A program made the translations under genes and the position numbers. This document shows positions 57,111 through 64,000 of a stretch of DNA of 64,000 nucleotides, one piece after another; positions within the stretch are counted from its first letter, which is position 1, and each line of letters starts with the position of its first letter. The stretch lies in contig NC_044984.1 in NCBI RefSeq assembly GCF_008728515.1, positions 101,945,407 through 102,009,406 of the forward strand, in the 5' to 3' direction. Origin of the DNA: Papio anubis. Taxonomy: Eukaryota > Chordata > Mammalia > Primates > Cercopithecidae. The notes beneath the pieces were generated by a model. That model was not told the origin of the DNA. It did no database searches and saw nothing but the letters and a program-made list of their open reading frames with translations.

Positions 57111-58000
57111 GTTTTTTTTAAATTTCATTATTCTTTTCTCTTTTCTCCTTTTCCCCTGTTCCCCACTTCCTACTTAGCTCTTTAGAAATGCAATTATAAC
57201 CTTTTACCTTCCCTTCACCAGACACTCTACAGGGCAAGCTTATCTAACTATGTGCTTAAAAGCTCCAGAGTGGAAATTTCTCCCACCAGGAGATTGCCTC
57301 GAGAGACAACAGTCAATTTACAACCACGGGGTGTCTCCTACAAAACACTCCCTCACCTGGAGAGTATCTGGAGACAAGGGCCATTTTGACAACTTAATTC
57401 TGCCCATGAAGGCACCAGCTCAACCATCTGGTAGATAAGGCACTGAAGCAAGTCACATAGGCCCCTATTTGCCTGCCCTTTCCCATGCATGCCATTCATG
57501 CCACATCCTCCTTTAAAAGCCCCAGCTTTCTGCCCCAGAAGTGAAGCCTATACTTCCTACCCTTAAGGCAGGAAGCCTATACTTCTTCCCTTAAGCTAGC
57601 TTTGGAATTAAAAGTCACTTTTTTTTTTTTTTTTTTTTGAGACAGAGTCTCGCTTCTTCACCCAGGCTGGAGTGCAATGGTGCCATCTTGGCTCGCTGCA
57701 ACCTCTGCCTCTCCGGTTCAAGCAATTCTCCTGCCTCAGCCTCCCAAAGTAGCTGGGATTACAGGCATGTGCCAGCACACCTGGCTAATATTTGTATATT
57801 TAGTAGAGACAGGGTTTCACCATGTTGACCAGGCTGCTCTCAAACTCCTGACTTCAGGTGATCCACCGGCCTTGGCCTCCCAAAGTGCTGGGATTACAGA
57901 CGTTAGCCACCGTGCCCGGCCAAGTCACTTTTTTTATACCAGACCTCATTCTTGTTATTGGACTCTGCAAGAAGGGAGCACCAAACCTGCAACTCAGGGT
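57110..58000 (+). mobile_element. ERV1-like LTR, interrupted by an Alu
   Basis: LTR-like organisation: 'cctcctttaaaagccccagc' (TATA-like region near 57510), ATTAAA near 57606, then after the Alu 'ataccagacctcattcttgt' and 'ggagcaccaaacctgcaact' as U5-type text. Family not identified. The left boundary is uncertain. Confidence 0.55.
57617..57921 (-). mobile_element. AluS inside the LTR
   Basis: AAGTCACTTTTTT occurs at about 57612 and again at 57922, a target duplication that also supplies the T tract. Confidence 0.93.
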
Positions 58001-58039
58001 TTGTTTTTGTTTTTTGTTTTTTTCCTTTTTATTTTTTAG

Positions 58040-59500
58040 TTTTTGAGACAGGATCTCACTCTGTCACCTAGGCAGTGGGTGCAATCATGGCTTACGGCAG
58101 CCTCAACCTCCTGGTCTCAAGCAATCCTCCCACCTCAGCCTCCCGAATAGCTGGTCTTATGGGATCTTTGAGGTGTCGATTTTCTGGCCAGAAACCTCTG
58201 TGGCAGGTGGCACCTTTGCCCGAGTTCTTACCCTGAGTCCAGGAAGAATGGGGAACACAGACTAGTGACGGGTGAACATGCTGAAGATGAGCTTTATTCA
58301 GTGTTAAAACAGCTCAGAGAAGACCCACAGTGGGCAGCTCCTCTCTGTAGGCAGGTCGGCCAGTCGAGCGTTCAGCTCTCAGCAGAGAGGAGGCCCTGGA
58401 GAGGGTGGCTCCTCTCTGCCGGCAAGTCATATTGTCATCTCCAGCTATCAGTAGAGGAGAGCTGCTCTCTGCAGCTGGTCCTCCCATAGTCTGCGTCCTC
58501 TGCCCTGCTCTGGCCATCCTCTCTCGTGCGCTGGCTGAGCCCGGGCTTTTATGGACCTCAGAGGGGAGGAAGTACATGCCCATTGGTCGAGGGGTGGCCC
58601 CTGGTGGCCCAGAAGAGGCACCATGAGTCCCCACTCCTGGCGTCGGAACTGGGAGCTGGCCCCCAGCCTTCAGGCTCTCCCTGGCCTGAAGATCAGGCCT
58701 TACTGGGGAACCACAGCCCAGGAATCTGTCTGCCTCCTGATGCCATTCATGGCCCTGGGGCTCATGCCCAAGCCCGCTCCAAGATCTGAGCAGGTTCCAA
58801 GAGAGGAGAGAAGTCAGGCAGTAGAAGCAGACAGCCCTGAGTGACAGGGTTGGGGGCCCTTCCCGGGCCCCTGAGACCACAGGCTATATAGATGGCCTGG
58901 TCCTGCGCCCAGGAGGGCAGCCACGGCTGCACCCTGTAAGCTCCCACCCCGTCAACTCGGGAGGGGCTGGGATCCCACCTGTCCCTAGCTCCTGCCTACT
59001 CTATGGAGCAGGAGGCCCAGGTCTGCAGTCACTGGTCAGGCGGCTGCAGCTGCACCTGGGAGGGCAGATCCTGCCTGCTCCCGCCACCACCACCACCAAG
59101 AGCACAGGGAGGCTCAGATCCACAGCTGCAGTTTGGGTGGCTGCTGCCTGCTCCATAAAGCAGGAGGCCTGGGTCTGCAGCTGCAGTTTGGGTGACTGCA
59201 GCAGTACCCGGGGAGCTCCCGCCCCAACTCAGAAGGGGCAGGGCTCCCACCGGCTCCATGGAGCATGCAGTCCCAGCTGTGCCTCCTTGCTGTAGCCGGC
59301 ATGATGGCAGCAGCTGCTGCCATCACTGGGACCACAAGTGCACACCTCCATGCCCAGCTAATTTTTTTATTTGTGGAGACAAGGTTTTGCTATGTTTCTC
59401 AGACCAGTCTCAAACTCCTGGGCTCAAGTCATCCTCCTGCCTTGGCCTCCCAAAGTGCTGGCCTCTCAAAGGAGGGCCAAGTAGATTTAGGCCGAGCCAC
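58040..59500 (-). mobile_element. Old Alu split by an ERV LTR
   Basis: The left part 58040-58155 ends 'cctcccgaatagctgg'. The right part starts at about 59327 with 'ctgggaccacaagtgcacac' and runs to 'ggcctcccaaagtgctgg'. Joined, they give a normal antisense Alu. Confidence 0.85.
58156..59326 (-). mobile_element. ERV1-class solo LTR (ERV9/HUERS-P-like), ~1.17 kb
   Basis: Inserted in an Alu with the 4 bp repeat CTGG on both sides (58152-58155, 59327-59330), as for class I ERVs. On the minus strand there is a CATAAAAG TATA-like box near 58552-58545 and a poly(A) signal AATAAA near 58296-58291. The U3 portion contains repeated Gln/Leu-type GC-rich units around CTGCTCCATARAGCAGG (about 58998-59185). 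No coding region remains. The long minus-strand open frame 58880-58314 lies entirely in the LTR. Confidence 0.7.
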
Positions 59501-59889
59501 TGAGCCCACCCTAAATCTGTCTTTTTTTAAAAATGGCAAATTTTGCGTTATGTATATTTTATCAGAATAAAAAAGAAATTGTGGAAGGATTTTTTTTTTT
59601 TTAAAGTTAGTGGTTAGAAACAATCTTTTACTAAACTCACAGATTCTGGGGGTCAGAACTTTGGGCAGGGGTCAGTGGGGATGGCTTGTCTCTGTTCCAT
59701 GATGGCTGAGTCTCAGCTGAGCAAACTCAAAGGCTGGGAGTGAATCAATGTCTGGTAGCTGGATTCATCTAAAGGCACTCTCATTTACAGGTCTGGGTTA
59801 ACTCAAAAACCAGAACTGTCTACTGGAGTACCACATGTGGTCTGTCCACGTGGTTTGGCTTCCTCACAGCATAGTGGGCTCAGGGTAGC

Positions 59890-60578
59890 TGATATGATTT
59901 GGCTGTGTGTCCCCATCCAAATCTTACCTTGAATTGTAATAATCCCCACGTGTGGTAAGAGGGACCCAGTGGGAGGCAACTGAATCATGGGGGCAGGGTT
60001 TTCCTGTGCTTTTCTCATGATAATGAGTCTCAAGAGATCTGATGGTTTTATTAACTATTTATTTATATTTAGTATTTTTTTTTGAGACAGAGTCTTGCTC
60101 TGTTGCCTGGGCTGGAGTGCAGTGGTGTGATCTTGGCTCACCTCAACCTCCGCCTCCTGGGTTCAAGCAATTCTCCTGCCTCAGCCTCTCAAGTAGCTGG
60201 GACTACAGGCATGCACCACCATGCCTGGCTAATTTTTGTATTTTCAGTAGAGACAGGGTTTCACTATATTGGCCAGGCTGGTCTTGAACTCCTGACCTTG
60301 TGATCCACCTGCCTCGGCCTCCCAAAGTGCTGGGATTACAGGCGTGAGCCACTGCACCCAGCCGAGATCTGATGGTTTTATAAAGGGGAGTTCTCCTGCA
60401 CATGCTCTCTTCTTGCCTGCTGCCATGTAAGACATGCCTTTCTTCTCTTTTGCCTTCTGTAATAGTTGTGAGGCTTCCCCAGCCAACTGAAACTGTGAGT
60501 CCGTTAAACCTCTTTTTCTTTATAAATTACCAAGTCTTGGGTATGTCTTTATTAGCAGTGTGAGAACAGACTAATACA
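59890..60578 (+). mobile_element. THE1-type MaLR solo LTR with perfect 5 bp duplication
   Basis: It starts TGATATGATTTGGCTGTGTG and ends GACTAATACA. GTAGC lies on both sides (59885-59889, 60579-60583). An Alu interrupts it at 60052-60363. Confidence 0.93.
60052..60363 (-). mobile_element. AluS inside the THE1 LTR, 18 bp duplication
   Basis: GAGATCTGATGGTTTTAT occurs at 60034-60051 and 60364-60381 without mismatch. Confidence 0.95.
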
Positions 60579-60583
60579 GTAGC

Positions 60584-62039
60584 CAAACTTTATATGGTGG
60601 CTCAGGGCTCCAAACATTAGTGTTCTACCAGTGGGCAGTGGCGGGGAAGGGGAGTGTAGAGGTGGAGAAGTGGGTGTGGAGGTGCAGAAGCAAAACCTGC
60701 ATCCCATTTATGACTTAACCTTGGAACTGTCATTTCTGTCATACTTTATTGGCCAAAGCAGACCTACAACTACCCAGATTCAAGTTGGGGGTGGGGGTGT
60801 GCTTTGATGCAGGAATATCAAGATCACATTGCAGGTAAACATGTGTGAAGGACTATATTGTTGCAGCCATCCTTGAAAAATATTATCTGCCATATGATCT
60901 TTCTAAAATGGATTAAAAGCAAAGAAACCACAGAAGAATCATCTTACAGAAACAGAGCAGGGGGAGAAGCCTTAATGAACAAATCTGCCTACACAAACAA
61001 TGAGCAATTTACTCCTGGGAGGGTCTCTCCTCAGGCTGGGAGATTGCCAAGGACACTAGGCTGAGTAGAGCTGGTGACAGAACTCGTAGTTGTATCAGCT
61101 CCTGAGTGTGTGATCTGAGTAGGAAAGTATTTGACTACTGGGGATTGTAACTTCATCTTTAAAACAAAGTGTTGTGAGAACCAAGTAAAATATTGTATTT
61201 AAAGATAAATGTGTTGCAAAAAGGTCCCCGAATAGAGCCCACAGGTGGACACCCCCCGTTTGACAATGCGACGGGGGAAGATCATGTGTACTGCCAGTTT
61301 ATCCTTGCCACTGTTTCCCCATAGCAGCCACCTTCCTGTTTCTTTTGCTTGCCTCTCTCAGAGGTAGATGCATTGAGGGTAAATGACCAGTACAGAGACA
61401 CATAGCCAAGAAAAAGAGATCAAAACCCAGCGTTTTCTGGGATGCTAGTTTGAGATTTTCCATTCTACAGTCGTCCAGCCACTCACAAGTTCTAACTGAT
61501 GACTGATCTTAGCTGAGAAGCGTGACATAAATACAAGGGAGTCACACTGCCTGGGTTCATATCCCAGCTGCACCACTTACTAGCAGTGTGACCTTGGGAA
61601 GGATCGCTGTTTTCCCTGTTTTCCCAGGTGTAAAAGGGAAATAGGACCTCCCACAAAGGGGTAAGTAATCACGTGAATATACCGCACTCAAAACTGCGAC
61701 CTCAACATAAGCAAGCACTTTGTATTTGCCAATACTAAATCACTACCGCATACTTAGTATATAATTGGTGCTCAATGTTTTAAAGTGAGAAAGTAACATT
61801 TACGAATGGAATGGTGAGATCTCCATGAAACGACAAATTCATTTTGGAGAAAGCCTTAAAAAACGCAAACCACAAACCTCTGCAATTGGTCAGCTTGAAG
61901 TCTACGGAACTGCAAGCAAAATAAAGACTGGTGGAACTTTGCTTCTGACTGACCCCTACAGTCCCAAATATTTTCTTGGCCTTTACAAAGCCCGTAGGCA
62001 TCGTCACATGCAGTACTGAAAAGCCTTTTCTCGATACTC
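60584..62039. other. Upstream flank of PWP1
   Basis: A sense MIR lies at about 61540-61700 ('agctgcaccacttactagca', 'tgtgaccttgggaaggatcg'). A 7 bp hairpin CCCCCGT / ACGGGGG lies at 61253-61277. Otherwise unique. Confidence 0.5.
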
Positions 62040-62302
62040 AACACAGCCCAGCCCAGCCCAGCCCACGTGGATTCCTCGCCCGGCTGCTTCCGCTTCCATT
62101 CTGTCCCCTCCCATTTCCCATTCGGCGCCTCAAAATGACGTCAAAACGAGCGCCAACGCTGAACGAGTAGGAGCCCGCGCATGCGCTCTGCCCTGGCAGC
62201 TAGCCTGTGCGGAGACCAGAGCGTGGGGCCGCAGCGAGGCTGTGGTCCCGCCCGCTGCGGCCGGGTTTCTAGCCTGCCTGACACGCCCTTGACCTAAGGA
62301 TC
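62040..62302 (+). promoter_or_regulatory. PWP1: PWP1 CpG-rich promoter and 5'UTR
   Basis: GC content and CpG density rise sharply from about 62060 and fall after about 62560, in the manner of a CpG island. Sites seen: E-box CACGTG at 62064-62069, full CRE palindrome TGACGTCA at 62136-62143, and NRF1-type CGCGCATGCGCT at 62176-62187. There is no TATA box at the expected distance. This is the usual arrangement of a housekeeping promoter with dispersed starts. Transcription probably begins near 62190-62220, giving a ~100 nt 5'UTR. A tandem CCCAG run (62046-62064) sits just upstream of the E-box. An E-box is compatible with MYC-family control, which would suit a ribosome-biogenesis gene, but that is inference. 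Confidence 0.85.
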
Positions 62303-62374
62303 ATGAACCGCAGCCGCCAGGTGACGTGCGTGGCCTGGGTCCGCTGCGGCGTGGCCAAAGAGACACCAGACAAG
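62303..62374 (+). CDS. PWP1: PWP1 first coding exon
   Basis: The ATG at 62303 opens 24 codons reading MNRSRQVTCVAWVRCGVAKE then TPDK, followed by a GTGAGG donor at 62375. I recognise the N-terminus of PWP1 (periodic tryptophan protein 1, a WD40-repeat nucleolar protein of about 500 residues). It is linked to RNA polymerase I transcription and ribosome biogenesis downstream of mTOR. The V-T-C-V-A-W-V pattern is the conserved N-terminal strand of the family. Only this exon lies in the window. No second exon was found up to 64000, so intron 1 exceeds 1.6 kb. The start is well placed in a CpG-rich leader. Confidence 0.95.
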
Positions 62375-63688
62375 GTGAGGCCTGGTCGCTGGGAGACAAG
62401 GGGAGCAGCGTCTTTACGGCACTGCGGGTCCGCCCGGCTAGGGGAACGTGGACCCAGAACATGGGGAGTTGGCTGGTGCGACTGGCTGGGGTGAGGGCGG
62501 CTTTGCCCCTATTGTCGCGATTAGAGCTGCGGTTCAGAGAGTCTGGTTCGCCTGAGCCTGGGGAGTCAGGGGCCGCACCTCCTCACTGTTCCCACCCTCA
62601 AGCCCAGCCCCATCCCCATCCCCAAATTGGCAAGCACGTGGACTTAGCGGGCCGGAAAGGGGTGAGCTGCTGTTTTGGTAATACCCCCAAAGGCTTTTTG
62701 ACCACACCGCAGCTTCACTAGCACCCAAATGCATTTTCAAGCATAAGTGGGAAGAGAGCATGAAAACTCCACTTTCCATTCCTGTGCTCCGTGTCTGAAG
62801 GAATGAGGATGAGTGTGGTGTAGAAAAACAGGTGTGGAGACTAAGATGTCGTGAGGCTGGGGGATGAATTGGGAATTTCTTGCAGTAATCCAGGTGAGAT
62901 GTTGATGGTGGCAGTGAGGATGAGAGGTAAATGTAACACGTGAAAAACCTACAGGAGTTGAAGACTAAGACTGTAGCAGAGGTGAAGATTACTTAATTCA
63001 CTCATTGGATACTAAGAGCTTTCTGTAGGCCAGGCATTGTTCAGGGTCCTGGGATAGGCATAAACAAAACAGAAAAAGTCCCTGCGTTTATGGAGTCGAC
63101 ATGTGCACATATAGTATGTCAGTGGGAGTAAGTGCAACCAAACAGTAAAAGGGCTTGATTTGAATGTAATTGACCAAGATAATGATGGTGATAGGAATGT
63201 GATTGGCTTGGACATGGAGTTAACAGGAATGAGGGATGGGAGTAGTCCCAGTAGTTGTAAATTCCACCTGGGCACAGACTGTTTTATTTACCACGGTTTC
63301 TCCAGGGTTTGGTTGATGGTAGGCACTCGGTGTATATTTATAGAATAGGGACAGAAAATTATCTCACAAAAAATTGTTGGAGGAAACAGTTATTAAAAAA
63401 GAGACATAGCCTTTCAAATACTTGAAGACAGTGATTTCCAAGAGAGTCTACGCATTGAAAATCTCACACTTGGGGAGGTTAAAAAAATACTGATGTTTAT
63501 GTCCCACTCCCAAGTATTGTGTTGTAATTAGCCTGGAGTGTAGCCTAAATTATTTAAGATTCCCTAGGTGATTCTAATGTACAGACAAGTCTGGGAACCA
63601 ATATTTGAGGAGTTTATAGGAAAAAGAGGTTGAATTTATTTTAGGAAATCCCAGAACGGAAAACTTGGACCAAATAAGAGAAATTGGA
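62375..63688. other. PWP1: PWP1 intron 1, first part
   Basis: CpG-rich to about 62560, then ordinary sequence. An L2-like fossil lies at 62995-63120 ('gtaggccaggcattgttcag'). A MER5-like piece lies at about 63425-63605. No further exon seen. Confidence 0.6.
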
Positions 63689-64000
63689 CAAGCCAGTTGC
63701 AGTGTCTCGTGCCCGTAATCCCAGTCATTCAGGAAGCTGAGGTGGGAGGATCGCATGAGCCCAGGAGTTCACAGCTGCAGAGAGCTGTGACCGTGCCACA
63801 TCTCTTAAAAATTAAAATTCAAGCCAGGCGCGGTGGCTCACGCCTGTAATCCCAGCACTTTGGGAGGGTGAGGCAGGTGGATCACTTGAGGTCAGGAGTT
63901 CCAGACCAGCCTGGCCAACATGGTGAAACCCCGTCTCTACTAAAATACAAAAATTAGCCGGGCGTGGTGGTGCGCGCCTGTAATCCCAGCTACTGGGGAG
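63689..64000 (+). mobile_element. Partial Alu followed by an Alu cut by the window end
   Basis: Old left-monomer-like piece 63689-63817 ('agccagttgcagtgtctcgt'). The second element starts at 63824 (GCCAGGCGCGGTGGCTCACG) and is still open at 64000. Confidence 0.9.

Noticed and set aside
58314..58880. 188-codon minus-strand open frame
   Set aside because: It lies wholly inside the ERV LTR, spanning its TATA-like region. It is Pro/Ser/Gly-rich GC-driven text with no viral protein signature.
1..64000. CRISPR array, bacterial operon, phage or an unknown multi-gene system
   Set aside because: Spliced mammalian genes, Alu and L1 throughout exclude a prokaryotic origin. Repeats are dispersed transposons, not spacer arrays.
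1..64000. tRNA, snRNA or microRNA genes
   Set aside because: No cloverleaf-type or snRNA-like sequence was recognised by eye. The Alu Pol III boxes belong to the SINEs. A tRNAscan/Infernal run would be decisive.

Overview
This window is primate nuclear DNA, most likely from an Old World monkey. Coding sequence is sparse, split into short exons with GT/AG splice sites, and embedded in dense Alu, L1, MIR/L2, MaLR and DNA-transposon fossils. The Old World monkey call rests mainly on the Alu at 7546-7849. It has the start 'gctcaagcctg', 'ctagccgggcgaga', 'gcgtaaacccggg' and 'gagatccggccactgc', which I know as markers of the AluYR subfamilies of cercopithecines rather than of human AluY. I cannot tell macaque, baboon or vervet apart from sequence alone.

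Layout. Positions 1 to about 29550 hold the 3' end of ABTB3 (BTBD11) on the plus strand. Six coding exons (4856-4961, 10179-10281, 11995-12076, 19471-19539, 21951-22064, 27409-27618) join in frame. They encode the C-terminal ~227 residues: a pre-BTB linker, the BTB/POZ domain, a helical tail and a terminal S-V-V that fits a class I PDZ ligand. The last exon carries a ~1.9 kb 3'UTR ending at an ATTAAA signal with a GU-rich downstream element. About 32.5 kb of intergenic DNA follows, including a full-length but dead antisense L1 (about 44389-50501) and a pile-up of nested LTRs and Alus at 57.1-60.6 kb. At 62.0-62.6 kb a GC-rich promoter with E-box, CRE and NRF1-type sites drives PWP1. Its first coding exon (62303-62374, 24 codons) is complete; the rest of PWP1 lies beyond the window. 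The ABTB3-PWP1 order matches human chromosome 12q23.3 as I recall it.

The two genes are independent neighbours on the same strand. ABTB3 is a BTB/ankyrin protein reported at interneuron synapses. PWP1 is a nucleolar WD40 protein linked to rRNA transcription. I found no RNA gene, CRISPR array or unknown multi-gene system.

The most interesting structures are in the repeats. They include a ~110 bp copy of a MIR-region segment from 8.5 kb placed inside an Alu at 6.6 kb, several nested insertions dated by target-site duplications, a run of MER5-type elements, a repeat-poor intronic block at 16.06-16.81 kb that looks like a conserved regulatory element, a G-quadruplex motif just past the ABTB3 poly(A) site, and an ERV LTR that split an Alu about 3 kb upstream of PWP1.
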